A stretch of DNA of 64,000 bases from Blattabacterium cuenoti (GTDB lineage: Bacteria; Bacteroidota; Bacteroidia; Flavobacteriales; Blattabacteriaceae), in assembly GCF_014251235.1 (NCBI RefSeq), contig NZ_CP059181.1, positions 1-64,000 of the forward strand, read 5' to 3'. The position numbers were made by a program, and so were the translations under genes. This document shows positions 28,662-38,653 of the stretch, one piece after another (the first letter of the stretch is position 1; each line of letters opens with the position of its first letter). The notes under the pieces are model-generated. The model did not search any database, was not told the origin of the DNA, and saw only the letters and a program-made list of their open reading frames with translations.

Positions 28662-29591
28662 TTAGAAATTCAAATCTAATTTTTGAATCATATTTTTTAC
28701 ATGAAGAAAAGACTTATTTAATAAAATTTTTTCTTTTTTATTTAATTTAATTTCTATGATTTTCTCTATACCATATTTACCTAATACAACTGGGACTCCC
28801 AAATAAATATTTTTTAATTTATACTCTCCTTGTAAAAATACAGAACATGGAAAAATTCTTTTCGAATTTTTTATTATAGCTTCTACCATTTGAATAACAG
28901 ATGCACTAGGAGAAATCCATGCTGATGTCCCTAGCAAATTTACTATTTCTTCTCCACCTTTTTTTGTTTTTTCAATAAGTACATTATTTTCTTCTTCTGA
29001 GAGAAATTCCATAAGTGGAATACCTGAGATAGACGTATATCTATATAAAGGGACCATAGTATCTCCATGTCCACCTAATAGTAAAGTATGTATATCAAGA
29101 GGAGAACAATCTAGTTTTTTTGATAAAAAAAAACGATATCTAGCAGTATCTAATATTCCTCCCATACCCATAACACGAGAAGAATCAATCTTCGCTGTAA
29201 GATAACTTATATATGTCATAACATCTAATGGATTAGATACAATAATAAGTTTTGCATTTGGAGAAAAAAAAATAGATTTTTTAGTTACAGAACTAATAAT
29301 TTTTGCGTTTATATTAGCTAAATCATCACGGCTCATTCCTTTTTTCCTAGGAATTCCAGAAGTAATAATAATGATTTCAGAATTTTTTGATTTAGAATAA
29401 TCATTAGTAACACCAAAAATTCTTGTATTTGATCTAATAATGGAAGACATTTGAGATATATCTAAACTTTTTCCTTCCGATAACTTTTCCTTTGTATCTA
29501 TTAAAATAATTTCATTAACTATATCTTTTTGTGCTAAAAGACTAGCACATGACGTTCCTACATTTCCTGCTCCAATAATAGTAATCTTCAT
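28662..29591 (-). CDS. mdh: Malate dehydrogenase
   Basis: NAD-dependent malate dehydrogenase of the TCA cycle (LDH-like MDH type). The 309-residue enzyme has the Rossmann motif GAGNVGTSCASLLA at the start, the substrate-binding loop ITSGIPRKKGMSRDDL near 76 (arginines distinguish MDH from lactate dehydrogenase), VSNPLDVMTYI near 119, MGGILDTARYRFFL near 143 and the catalytic His in LLLGGHGDTMVPL near 174. Length is typical. It is divergent from gcvP across 100 bases. Together with sucA, sucB and sucC in the window it supports a retained TCA segment. Confidence 0.96.
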   Translation of the reverse strand: MKITIIGAGNVGTSCASLLAQKDIVNEIILIDTKEKLSEGKSLDISQMSSIIRSNTRIFGVTNDYSKSKNSEIIIITSGIPRKKGMSRDDLANINAKIISSVTKKSIFFSPNAKLIIVSNPLDVMTYISYLTAKIDSSRVMGMGGILDTARYRFFLSKKLDCSPLDIHTLLLGGHGDTMVPLYRYTSISGIPLMEFLSEEENNVLIEKTKKGGEEIVNLLGTSAWISPSASVIQMVEAIIKNSKRIFPCSVFLQGEYKLKNIYLGVPVVLGKYGIEKIIEIKLNKKEKILLNKSFLHVKNMIQKLDLNF

Positions 29592-29646
29592 TGTTTTTTT
29601 TCTTTTTTATAAATGTATGAATTTTTCAAAGGATTAAATAATTCTA

Positions 29647-29654
29647 TAACTTTG
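29647..29654 (+). promoter_or_regulatory. Candidate Bacteroidota -7 promoter element of gcvP
   Basis: TAACTTTG exactly fits the Bacteroidota -7 consensus TAnnTTTG and lies 37 bases upstream of the gcvP ATG, in the divergent region with mdh. A convincing -33 box is not visible, as is common in AT-rich symbiont DNA. The call rests on an exact match to a short consensus in an appropriate place. Confidence 0.32.
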
Positions 29655-29691
29655 TTTTTCTAATTTAAATGAAAATACAATTTCTATTTTT

Positions 29692-32595
29692 ATGAACGAA
29701 GATTTTATTAGAAAAAACTTCTGTCTCAGGCATATAGGTCCATCTGAAAATGATATCAATCAAATGCTAATGGTTTTAAAATGTAATTCAATGAATGATT
29801 TGATAAAAAAAATCATTCCAGAAGGAATACTTTTTAAAAAAAAATTGAATATCCCAAATTCTATCGAAGAACATAAATATATCAATCATATTTTTAAAAC
29901 TGGAAAAAAAAATAAAATTTTTCGTTCCTATATAGGATTAGGTTATAAAAACAGTATCACCCCAGCAGTCATTCAAAGAAATATTTTGGAAAATCCAAAT
30001 TGGTATACTTCTTATACTCCTTATCAATCAGAAATATCTCAAGGACGTTTGGAAGCTCTAATGAATTTTCAAACTATGATATCTGATCTTACTGGAATGA
30101 AAATTAGCAATGCCTCCATGTTAGATGAAGCATCAGCTGCAGCTGATGCTATGCTAATGGCTTATAAAAAAAATATAAAAATTAATAATAAGAAGAAACA
30201 AAAAAAACCTTGTTTTTTTGTTTCTGATGAAATATTTCCACAAACATTTTCTGTTTTGCAAACGAGATGTTATGGTATGGGAATTAATATAATAAAAGAT
30301 AGTCATAATAATTTTAAATATTATTATAAAGAAAATATATTTGGAATTTTTCTTTCATATCCTACTTCTTTAGGTGAAATTTATGATTATAGAGAATTAG
30401 TTCAAAAAGTAAAGAAAAAAAATATATCCGTTATTGTAACAACTGATATACTCTCTTTAACCTTATTAACTCCTCCTGGAGAATGGGATGCAGATATTGT
30501 TGTAGGGTCCACTCAATCTTTTGGTATACCTATGGGATATGGAGGACCTTATGCTGCTTTTTTATCTACTAACGAAAAATTTAAACGTCTACTTCCAGGA
30601 AGAATTATTGGAGAATCAATAGATAAAAAAAATAAGAAATGTTTTCGTATGGCATTGCAAACAAGAGAACAACATATAAAAAGAGAAAGAGCTACTTCTA
30701 ATATTTGCACATCTCAAGTTTTACCAGCTATAATGGCTTCCATGTACGCTTTATATCATGGTCCAATGGGTTTAAAATTTATAGCCGAAAATATTCACTA
30801 TCATACAAAAAAATTAGAACATGTATTATTGAATAACATTGGTGGTATTGATCAAATTAATATTTCTTATTTTGATACTATAAGAATAAAAAAAAAGGAA
30901 GATAATTTTTCTTTAGAAAAACTAAAAAAAATATCAAAACGTAAAAAAACTAATTTTAGATATATAGATAATAACCATTTAACAATTACTTTAGATGAAA
31001 CTTCTACTGAAAAAGATATACATCACATAGTATCTATTTTTCATGATGTAAATGGTTTAAATAGAAAAAAATTTGATAAATTTTTTCTTTTGACTAAGAT
31101 CAACGAAAAACACAGAATTCCTAATTTTATAATCAGAAAATCTAATTACTTAGAACATCCTGTTTTTCATAAGTTTCATTCAGAAAATGAATTGATGCGT
31201 TATATAAAAAGATTAGAAAAAAAGGACCTTTCTTTAACTCATTCCATGATTCCATTAGGTTCATGTACTATGAAATTAAATGCTTCTTCTGAATTGCTTT
31301 CTCTTAGCCAGCCTGAATGGAGAAATATTCATCCTTTTTCTCCAAAAGATCAAGCTAAAGGATATGATTTAGTTATTAAAAAATTAGAAGAATATTTAAA
31401 GGAAATAACTGGATTCTCAGGAATATCTTTTCAACCTAATTCAGGAGCACAAGGAGAATATGCTGGACTTATGGTAATAAAAACTTATCATCAATTTTTA
31501 AAAGAAAAAAAAAGAAATATAGCACTAATTCCTTCTTCTTCTCATGGGACAAATCCTGCATCAGCGATTATGGCAGGAATGAAAGTTGTTATAATTAAAA
31601 CTAAAGAAAATGGTTCAATTGATGAAAATGATTTGTTAAAAAAAGTGAAAGAATACAAAAGTTTTATATCTGTACTAATGATGACTTTCCCTTCTACTAA
31701 TGGTATTTACGAAGATCATAATATAAAAGATGTCATAAATATTATTCATAATAACGGAGGACAAGTCTATATGGATGGAGCAAATATGAATGCACAAGTG
31801 GGCTTAATAAAACCGGCTCATTTAGGGTTCGATATATGTCATTTAAATTTGCATAAAACCTTTGCTATTCCTCATGGAGGAGGAGGTCCAGGAATGGGGC
31901 CTATATGTGTGGCTCCTCATTTAAAACCCTTTCTTCCAATTCATCCATTATCCTATCATCAAAAAAAAGTTAAAAATAAACTAACAATATCCTCTTCCCC
32001 ATATGGATCATCTCTTATTCTAACAATCTCTTATGCTTATATTCGTATGTTAGGTCCAGATGGTTTGAAAAAATGTACAGAAGTTTCTCTATTAAATGCT
32101 AATTATATGAAAGAAAAATTAAAAAATGATTATGAAATATTATATGTAGGAAAAAACAATAAAGTAGCTCATGAACTTATTATAGACTGTAGAATGTTCA
32201 AATCTATTGGAATAGAAGTAATAGATATTGCAAAAAGAATGATGGATTATGGATATCATGCTCCTACTATATCTTTTCCAGTAGAAGGATGTATGATGAT
32301 AGAACCAACGGAAAGTGAATCAAAAGAAGAAATAGATCGTTTGATTGATGTTTTCATTAACATTCGTAATGAGATTTATGAAATAGAAAGAGGAATCTAT
32401 TCTAAAAAAGAAAACGTTTTAAAAAATGCCCCACATAGTTTAGATTTATTAACAGGTAATAATTGGGATTACCCATATACTAGAGAAAAAGCCGCATATC
32501 CATTAAAATGGGTAAAAGAAAGAAAATTTTGGCCTTCTATTAATAGAATAGAAGAAGCTTACGGAGATAGAAATTTAATTTGTGTATGTACTTAA
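29692..32595 (+). CDS. gcvP: Glycine dehydrogenase (decarboxylating), P-protein
   Basis: PLP enzyme of the glycine cleavage system that decarboxylates glycine and loads the aminomethyl group on lipoyl GcvH. The 967-residue protein is the fused alpha-beta form. The N-terminal half has LGYKNSITPAVIQRNILENPNWYT and YTPYQSEISQGRLEAL. The C-terminal half has the PLP lysine Lys722 in HLNLHKTFAIPHGGGGPGMGP. Length matches full-length P-proteins. GcvT and GcvH are not in this window but would be needed. It converges with tsaD directly (stops abut). The system would feed one-carbon units to folate, consistent with folK retention. Confidence 0.97.
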   Translation: MNEDFIRKNFCLRHIGPSENDINQMLMVLKCNSMNDLIKKIIPEGILFKKKLNIPNSIEEHKYINHIFKTGKKNKIFRSYIGLGYKNSITPAVIQRNILENPNWYTSYTPYQSEISQGRLEALMNFQTMISDLTGMKISNASMLDEASAAADAMLMAYKKNIKINNKKKQKKPCFFVSDEIFPQTFSVLQTRCYGMGINIIKDSHNNFKYYYKENIFGIFLSYPTSLGEIYDYRELVQKVKKKNISVIVTTDILSLTLLTPPGEWDADIVVGSTQSFGIPMGYGGPYAAFLSTNEKFKRLLPGRIIGESIDKKNKKCFRMALQTREQHIKRERATSNICTSQVLPAIMASMYALYHGPMGLKFIAENIHYHTKKLEHVLLNNIGGIDQINISYFDTIRIKKKEDNFSLEKLKKISKRKKTNFRYIDNNHLTITLDETSTEKDIHHIVSIFHDVNGLNRKKFDKFFLLTKINEKHRIPNFIIRKSNYLEHPVFHKFHSENELMRYIKRLEKKDLSLTHSMIPLGSCTMKLNASSELLSLSQPEWRNIHPFSPKDQAKGYDLVIKKLEEYLKEITGFSGISFQPNSGAQGEYAGLMVIKTYHQFLKEKKRNIALIPSSSHGTNPASAIMAGMKVVIIKTKENGSIDENDLLKKVKEYKSFISVLMMTFPSTNGIYEDHNIKDVINIIHNNGGQVYMDGANMNAQVGLIKPAHLGFDICHLNLHKTFAIPHGGGGPGMGPICVAPHLKPFLPIHPLSYHQKKVKNKLTISSSPYGSSLILTISYAYIRMLGPDGLKKCTEVSLLNANYMKEKLKNDYEILYVGKNNKVAHELIIDCRMFKSIGIEVIDIAKRMMDYGYHAPTISFPVEGCMMIEPTESESKEEIDRLIDVFINIRNEIYEIERGIYSKKENVLKNAPHSLDLLTGNNWDYPYTREKAAYPLKWVKERKFWPSINRIEEAYGDRNLICVCT

Positions 32596-33627
32596 TTAAA
32601 ATTTAGAAAATTTAGAATATGGAGTAACATGAATAGAATCAAATATATTTTTTTTATATTTTAATAAACCAGTAATGGCTATCATTGCTCCATTATCTGT
32701 CGTATACTCTTTATTTGGAATAAATATTTCCCATTCTTTATTTTTTTTTGCAAAAAGGAGGAAGCTTTTTCTAATTTCATTATTAGCAGATACTCCTCCT
32801 GCTAAAGTAATTCTAAAAATACCTGTTTGAATAGCTGCTTTTTTAATTTTATCTATAAGTATTTCCGCTATAATTTTTTGTATAGAAGCACATAAATCAG
32901 ATAAATTTTTTTTTATAAACAAGGGATCTTTTTTCATTTTTTCTTCTATAAAATATATAATTTGACTTTTTAATCCACTGAAACTAAATGACAAACCTTT
33001 TACAGTTGGTTTAGAAAATTGAAACTTTTCAGAGGATCCATTTATCGAAAAATATTCTAATAGAGGTCCTCCAGGATAAGAAAGGCCGAGAACTCTCGCT
33101 ACTTTATCAATAGTCTCTCCTACAGAATCATCTAAAGTTGATCCTAATATTTTCATTTTAAAAAAATCACTAATTTTTACTATTAGAGTATGTCCTCCAC
33201 TTATAATTAAAGATAAGAAAGGAAATTTTGGAAAATAATTATTCATATTAGAATTTTGTATAAAATGAGAGAGAATATGCCCTTGTATATGATTGACCGT
33301 TAACAAAGGAATGTTTAAACCCATAGAAAAAGATTTTGAAAAAGAAGAACCTACTAATAAAGGACCTATTAACCCTGGACCTAAAGTAAAAGAAACTGCA
33401 TCTATTTCTTCTTTATTTATCTTTGCATTTGATATAGCTTTATTAACAGCTAATATTAAGTGTTTTTCATGTAATCTAGAAGCTAATTCTGGGACTACCC
33501 CTCCATATTTTTTATGAATATTTTGATGAATGATGACATTGGATAAAACTTTTCTATTCCTAATGAGAGAAACAGCAGTATCATCACATGATGTTTCTAT
33601 TCCAATAATAATAAGTTTTTTTTCCAT
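32596..33627 (-). CDS. tsaD: tRNA N6-adenosine threonylcarbamoyltransferase TsaD
   Basis: TsaD catalyses the last step of t6A37 formation on ANN-decoding tRNAs, with TsaB/TsaE. The 343-residue protein begins GIETSCDDTAVSLI, has the metal-binding histidines in VNHIQGHILSH near 113, the SLIISGGHTLIVK strand near 138, GETIDKVARVLGLSYPGGP near 168 and the C-terminal GGVSANNEIR. All signatures are complete. It is divergent from tamB by 29 bases, an arrangement common in flavobacteria, and converges with gcvP without any spacer. Confidence 0.96.
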   Translation of the reverse strand: MEKKLIIIGIETSCDDTAVSLIRNRKVLSNVIIHQNIHKKYGGVVPELASRLHEKHLILAVNKAISNAKINKEEIDAVSFTLGPGLIGPLLVGSSFSKSFSMGLNIPLLTVNHIQGHILSHFIQNSNMNNYFPKFPFLSLIISGGHTLIVKISDFFKMKILGSTLDDSVGETIDKVARVLGLSYPGGPLLEYFSINGSSEKFQFSKPTVKGLSFSFSGLKSQIIYFIEEKMKKDPLFIKKNLSDLCASIQKIIAEILIDKIKKAAIQTGIFRITLAGGVSANNEIRKSFLLFAKKNKEWEIFIPNKEYTTDNGAMIAITGLLKYKKNIFDSIHVTPYSKFSKF

Positions 33628-33656
33628 AAAAAAAATAACAATATCTTTAAAAAAAA

Positions 33657-36600
33657 ATGAAGAATGATTTTTTACATAAATTTTTTCTTCATAATAAGAA
33701 GAAGATATATATATTTTGTATTATTATTTCCTTTTTAGGACTAATTAGCACTGTTAGTTTCTTTTATAGAAAGAAAATACAAGAAAAAATAACCATTTTT
33801 TTTACGAAAAAAATGGTTAAATCTATCGATGATACAATCATTGTAAAAACTATTGATATCAACATCCTAAAAAAGGAGTTTATTTTTTATGATGTTAAAA
33901 TAATGGATCATCATAGTTCCTCCTTAATTTATATTCCTAAGTGTAAAATTTCTATTAAAAGTTTTCTGAAATTTTTTTTTCAAAGTTCTAAATCTATAGA
34001 TATAAACAATATTCTGATTAAGAATCCAATAATTTTTATAAGAAAATATTTAAATGAAAAAGAAAACAATTTATTTTTCTTTCTAAGGAATTTTTTTTTT
34101 CAAAAAAAGAAATTAAGAGAAAAATACGTAAAGACAATTAATTGTTCTAATATAGAAATAAAAAACGCCTTTTTTACATATAAAAATTTCTCTTCTAAAA
34201 AAATTTATTCATATTCCTTTTCAACTTTTGTAAAAAATATTAGAATTGACAGAAACAGAAAAAAAGAAATAGAAGCTTCTATTTCTTCTTTTAAACCAAA
34301 TAAAAGAATAAAAAAAAATTTTTTTCACATAAAAAATTTTTTTTGTCATTTTATATTTTCACCTTCAAAATTAAAATTTCATAATTTTTTTATAAAAACG
34401 TCTAACAGTTTTTTAAGTGGAAAAGTAATATTTTATAATTCCGAAAATGGTTCTTTTTTAGAAAAGAAAAATATGAATATATGTGGGGAAATTTTTAAAG
34501 GATCCAAACTAGGTGAAGATATGATTAGTTTTTTTTGGAAAAAAAAAACTAATCATAGTGATAGACCCAATTATTTTTTAGTTCATGGTTTCATCAATGG
34601 GAAATTGAATGAAAAAATTTCTCTTTCTAAAATTGGAATAAAAAATTCTTTTTTTAAAAAAGTATTAGCAGAAAAAATTGATATTTTTTATGATACCAAA
34701 AAAAAATGGAAAAAAATACAATTTTTTAGAGTAAAGTTTCAAACTTGTATTCAAGTTATACAAAAAATATTTCCGTCTTATTCTATACTAAAATTTTTTC
34801 CATTTAGAAAGTCTTTTTTTTCTTATAATGGAAATTTAACCGTCAAAAAAAAGTGGATAAAAATAAATGGAAATATAAAATATAAAACTTCAAAAGTTAA
34901 ATTAGAAGCATTTATTATTTCTAATAATAAAAATAAGTCTATAGAATATAGAGGAAAATTTTTTACAAAAAAGAATTTTATTTTTTCAGGAAAAAAAGAT
35001 ACTTTTTATTCTTTAATACAATCGAAAATACCTGATTTTTCATCAAAATTGTTTGTTTTTAATTTTAAAGGAATTTTTTATAAAACGAATTATATAAAAA
35101 AGATCAAAAAAAATGAAATAAATCGTTTTTTAATTTCTCTTTTTTTTCCTTATTCAGGGGTGAAAATTAATTTCAATGGAAAAATAAATAATATTACTGG
35201 ATTTAAAAATTTTTCTATAAATGTTTTAAATAAAAAAATATGTAATATGATTATTGGTAATATTTATGGAAATTTCAAATGGAATAATTTACTATATTTT
35301 TTCAAAAAAAATTTTTTATCCTTTATAGATGAGAAAAAATCAAAAATACATTTTCCTATTTCTATTTCAAAAAATGAATACGTTTTTTTTAATTTCTCTA
35401 TTAAAAAAGCTTTTTTTAAACTATTTCATCCAAATAAAAAAATAAAAATTTTATCAGATGTATTGATAATAGGATTATATAAAAATAGTTTTTTTAATAT
35501 GAATTTTTTTGTAAAAGAAAAAATACAATTAAATGAAACACTAATTGAGTCCATTCGTTTAAAAATAAACAATCATAAAGTAGAATTCTTTATTAGAAGA
35601 ATAAATTTTGAGAATGTTTTATTTCAAAATCTAAATTCTTTAGTTCTTAATAAAAAAAATTATTTGTGGATTAATCTAAACTTTTTTCATAAATTCAAAA
35701 AAGAAGAATTGAATTTCATTTTTAAAAAAAATGATCATTCAAAAAAGAAAAACAATTTTATTGTTTTATTTCCTCTTCATTCTAAATTGGAAATTAATGG
35801 AAATAATTGGAACATTATTAATCAAATAGATAAAAATATAGGTAAAATAAAATTAGATTTTATCAATCGTAAATATATATTTGAAAATATAATTTTTTCT
35901 TCGAATGAAAAGAAAGAAAAACTGATAATAAACGCTAATTTTTATAAAAAACATTATAGAAAATTTAATCTTTTTCTAAAAAATGTAGAATTAAAAAAAA
36001 TTACTCTTGCAAAAAATTTTATAATTGAAGGTTCAGTAAATGGTTCCTTTATTTTTGAAATAAATAAAAACAGAAACATCATTCCAAATTATGTGAATAT
36101 TTTAATCAAAAAAGTATCAATAAAAAAGACTATTATCGGAAATTTTTATATTCATTCTTTTCCAAACAGTTCCAAATTATATGGAATTTTAGAAAAAAAT
36201 TCATCGAAAATTATCTTTATATCTGGATATATAAATAGGAAATCTACTATTAACATTAATTTGAATATAAAAATAATAAAATTAAATATTAGTGATATTT
36301 CTTTTCTATGGGAAAAAACAAATTGTATACCTAGAGGTATTATTTCAGGTAAAATACAACTTTATGGAAAGTTAGATAACCCACATCTTTATGGAACTTT
36401 AAAAGTTGATAAGTTTGGAATAAAACTAAACTCAATCAATACAGATTATGAAATAATAAGTCCTATTTATCTTAAAATTATTCGTAAATACTGTTTATTA
36501 TCAAATTCTTTTTTTATAGATAAAAAATACCATACAAAAGGAAATATAAAAGGAATTTTTTGTCATAAAAATCTTTTAAAATGGAACTTTCATTTGTTAA

Positions 36601-37895
36601 TAAAAAGCAAAAAACTACTTGTTTTAAATACAAAAAAGAAACAAAACGTCTTTTTATTTGGAAAAATATTCTCTCAAGGAGAAATGAAAATTATTAAAAA
36701 TGAAAATCATATCAATATATGTATGGATAAAGGTAATATTCTAAATTCTTCTCATTTATATTTTAATACAGAAGGATTGAAAAAAGATAAAAAAATTGTT
36801 GAAAAAAATCAAAAAATCATAGATTCAGAGAAAAAAAATGAAAATGATAAAAATTTATTTTTTATAGACATAAAAACACATATAAATGAAAATACAAAAA
36901 TATCCATTTTATTAGATGAAAAAATAGGAAACTTTATAGAATTAAGAGGAAGAAAAAATGGTTTTATTTTTTTAAAAAAAGTACCTAATCAAAAACTTAA
37001 AACAAGTGGAAAATATTTTATAAAAGATGGATTATATTATTTTTCTAATCAAAAAAAAACTCCAATTTTTAAAATAGAAAAAAAATTTAAAATAAAACCA
37101 GGAGGTTTTATTACTTGGACCGATAATTTTAGTTATTCTAATATAAATTTAACAGCATTTGATATAAAGTATGTATCAAATGCTATGGAGTATTTATATG
37201 ATATAAATCATTTAATGAATAACAATAACTTAATGATTCTTACAGAATTAAGAATAAATATTCATGGAGATTTACAAAATCCAGATGTGAAAACAGACAT
37301 TTTTTTTCCAAAAAGTAATGAAGAATTGCAAGATAAATTATCTTATAAATTAAGATCATACAAAAACGAAAAAAATATTCAATTTTTTTCTATTTTAACC
37401 ATAGGAAAATTTTTTACAAAATTTTCTTCTAAAAAAGATTTTATAAATCTATATACTTATAATATATTATTGAAAATAATAGGAGATTATATCTCCTATT
37501 ATTTGTATCCGTCTTTTCATATAAATTTTGGAATTCTTAATAATCAAAAAGAAAAAAATTTACTTTCTTCAATATATTATGAAATTAATGATCATCTTTT
37601 TATAAAAAATAATATCAATTTATTTGGAAATAATAAAGGATGGAAAAAAAATTGGATTTCTAGTTTAATAGATTTTCAATTGAATTTGGATATTCATTCA
37701 ATAGAAAATAAAAATTTAAAACTTATTTTTTTTTCTCGTCCAAATAATTTTTTTTCATCTAAAAAAAAGACTTTTTTAAGTGATTCTTCTCAAATTTACG
37801 GAAGCCGTTTAACTTATTCTATTTCATTGGATGATTTATTAAAGTTTATAAAAAAATTTTTTTTTAAACAAAAAAAAAACATATTTTCTAAATAA
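33657..37895 (+). CDS. tamB: TamB-like translocation/assembly module protein (DUF490, AsmA-like)
   Basis: Very large inner-membrane-anchored, periplasm-spanning protein, probably acting in outer-membrane biogenesis or lipid transfer. The 1412-residue product has a single N-terminal membrane helix (about 17-38), an AsmA-like start (VKTIDINILKKEFIFYDVKI), long repetitive beta-strand sequence and a C-terminal DUF490 domain (GDLQNPDVKTDIFFPKSNEELQDKLSYKL, then DYISYYLYPSFHINFGI). The tsaD-divergent position matches flavobacterial genomes. The gene is packed with A/T homopolymers but remains one frame. Two perfect inverted repeats (34520-34557 and 37474-37504) lie inside it. Sequence between the ends is highly divergent, so the call rests on architecture, position and the C-terminus. 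Confidence 0.84.
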   Translation: MKNDFLHKFFLHNKKKIYIFCIIISFLGLISTVSFFYRKKIQEKITIFFTKKMVKSIDDTIIVKTIDINILKKEFIFYDVKIMDHHSSSLIYIPKCKISIKSFLKFFFQSSKSIDINNILIKNPIIFIRKYLNEKENNLFFFLRNFFFQKKKLREKYVKTINCSNIEIKNAFFTYKNFSSKKIYSYSFSTFVKNIRIDRNRKKEIEASISSFKPNKRIKKNFFHIKNFFCHFIFSPSKLKFHNFFIKTSNSFLSGKVIFYNSENGSFLEKKNMNICGEIFKGSKLGEDMISFFWKKKTNHSDRPNYFLVHGFINGKLNEKISLSKIGIKNSFFKKVLAEKIDIFYDTKKKWKKIQFFRVKFQTCIQVIQKIFPSYSILKFFPFRKSFFSYNGNLTVKKKWIKINGNIKYKTSKVKLEAFIISNNKNKSIEYRGKFFTKKNFIFSGKKDTFYSLIQSKIPDFSSKLFVFNFKGIFYKTNYIKKIKKNEINRFLISLFFPYSGVKINFNGKINNITGFKNFSINVLNKKICNMIIGNIYGNFKWNNLLYFFKKNFLSFIDEKKSKIHFPISISKNEYVFFNFSIKKAFFKLFHPNKKIKILSDVLIIGLYKNSFFNMNFFVKEKIQLNETLIESIRLKINNHKVEFFIRRINFENVLFQNLNSLVLNKKNYLWINLNFFHKFKKEELNFIFKKNDHSKKKNNFIVLFPLHSKLEINGNNWNIINQIDKNIGKIKLDFINRKYIFENIIFSSNEKKEKLIINANFYKKHYRKFNLFLKNVELKKITLAKNFIIEGSVNGSFIFEINKNRNIIPNYVNILIKKVSIKKTIIGNFYIHSFPNSSKLYGILEKNSSKIIFISGYINRKSTININLNIKIIKLNISDISFLWEKTNCIPRGIISGKIQLYGKLDNPHLYGTLKVDKFGIKLNSINTDYEIISPIYLKIIRKYCLLSNSFFIDKKYHTKGNIKGIFCHKNLLKWNFHLLIKSKKLLVLNTKKKQNVFLFGKIFSQGEMKIIKNENHINICMDKGNILNSSHLYFNTEGLKKDKKIVEKNQKIIDSEKKNENDKNLFFIDIKTHINENTKISILLDEKIGNFIELRGRKNGFIFLKKVPNQKLKTSGKYFIKDGLYYFSNQKKTPIFKIEKKFKIKPGGFITWTDNFSYSNINLTAFDIKYVSNAMEYLYDINHLMNNNNLMILTELRINIHGDLQNPDVKTDIFFPKSNEELQDKLSYKLRSYKNEKNIQFFSILTIGKFFTKFSSKKDFINLYTYNILLKIIGDYISYYLYPSFHINFGILNNQKEKNLLSSIYYEINDHLFIKNNINLFGNNKGWKKNWISSLIDFQLNLDIHSIENKNLKLIFFSRPNNFFSSKKKTFLSDSSQIYGSRLTYSISLDDLLKFIKKFFFKQKKNIFSK
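34520..34557. repeat. 17-bp perfect inverted repeat in tamB
   Basis: Arms 34520-34536 (TATGATTAG followed by T8) and 34541-34557 (A8 followed by CTAATCATA) are exact reverse complements separated by GGAA. The structure would form a hairpin with a four-base loop in mRNA or single-stranded DNA. It lies in the coding frame and encodes the DMISFFWKKKTNHS region. Confidence 0.95.
37474..37504. repeat. 14-bp perfect inverted repeat in tamB C-terminal region
   Basis: Arms AAATAATAGGAGAT (37474-37487) and ATCTCCTATTATTT (37491-37504) flank a three-base TAT spacer. The arms contain a relatively GC-containing core (AGGAGAT), which makes the hairpin more stable than most AT palindromes here. It falls within the DUF490 coding region (IIGDYISYYL). 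Confidence 0.93.
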
Positions 37896-37986
37896 AAAAC
37901 CATTGAAAAAGAAGCTTGTACATCTTAAAAAGAAAGTTTTGTATCTTAGTTTTTTTAAAAATTGAAACTAAAAAAAATATATAACA

Positions 37987-38517
37987 ATGATCCTAAGATA
38001 TAATACAGACGAAATAGATAATACTATTATAAAGAAACTTAGCATAAATGCTAGAACTCCATATACTGAAATTAGCAAACAAATAAGTAAAAAAATAAAA
38101 CCATTATCTGTTGGAACCGTTCATGTAAGAGTTAGAAAACTAGAAGAAGCTGGAATTATAAAAGGAAATACTCTAATTATAGGATACGAACCATTAGGTT
38201 TTCATTTAATAGCTTTTGTTGGAATTTTATCTAATTCTCGTGAATCAAAATTAGTAAAAGAAGAACTAAAAAAAATACCAAATATTGTACAATTATATAT
38301 TACTTCTGGTAAGTATAATCTTTTTTGTAGAATTATAGCAAAAGATCCTTCCGATGCTAGAGATGTAATCTCTAAAATAGGAAATATAAAAGGAGTTCTT
38401 AGAACAGAATCTACAATATGTCTAGAAGAAAGTATTAATAATGAAAATAGATTACTTTCAAACATTTTACAAAAACATAATGAAGTCTACAATAGAAATA
38501 GAAGAAAATTTAGTTAA
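37987..38517 (+). CDS. Lrp/AsnC-family transcriptional regulator
   Basis: DNA-binding regulator responding to small molecules, usually amino acids. The 176-residue protein has an N-terminal AsnC-type HTH (about 8-60: DEIDNTIIKKLSINARTPYTEIS, then GTVHVRVRKLEEAGIIKG) and a C-terminal RAM ligand-binding domain (about 68-150: GYEPLGFHLIAFVGI, then GKYNLFCRIIAKD and GVLRTESTICLEES). The order GTVHVRV-K-E-AGIIKG is that of flavobacterial members. It stands alone between tamB and the HD-hydrolase gene. It is the only recognisable DNA-binding regulator in the window, so it may have a broad role; its targets are unknown. Confidence 0.9.
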   Translation: MILRYNTDEIDNTIIKKLSINARTPYTEISKQISKKIKPLSVGTVHVRVRKLEEAGIIKGNTLIIGYEPLGFHLIAFVGILSNSRESKLVKEELKKIPNIVQLYITSGKYNLFCRIIAKDPSDARDVISKIGNIKGVLRTESTICLEESINNENRLLSNILQKHNEVYNRNRRKFS

Positions 38518-38653
38518 ATTTAAACCTACGTAATCCTTCTACTTTTACTTTATTTCGTTTTTAATTTAATATGGAATATCCTTTTTTCTATTCTTTTTTA
38601 TTTTTTATTATCCTTAACGGAAAATTGCATGGTCTCAATTTTTTTTAAAGATA

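Noticed and set aside
38571-38648. A 25-codon open frame (MEYPFFYSFLFF start) just upstream of the HD-hydrolase gene.
   Set aside because: Very short and hydrophobic, simply reflecting T-rich sequence; no recognisable family and no translation signal.
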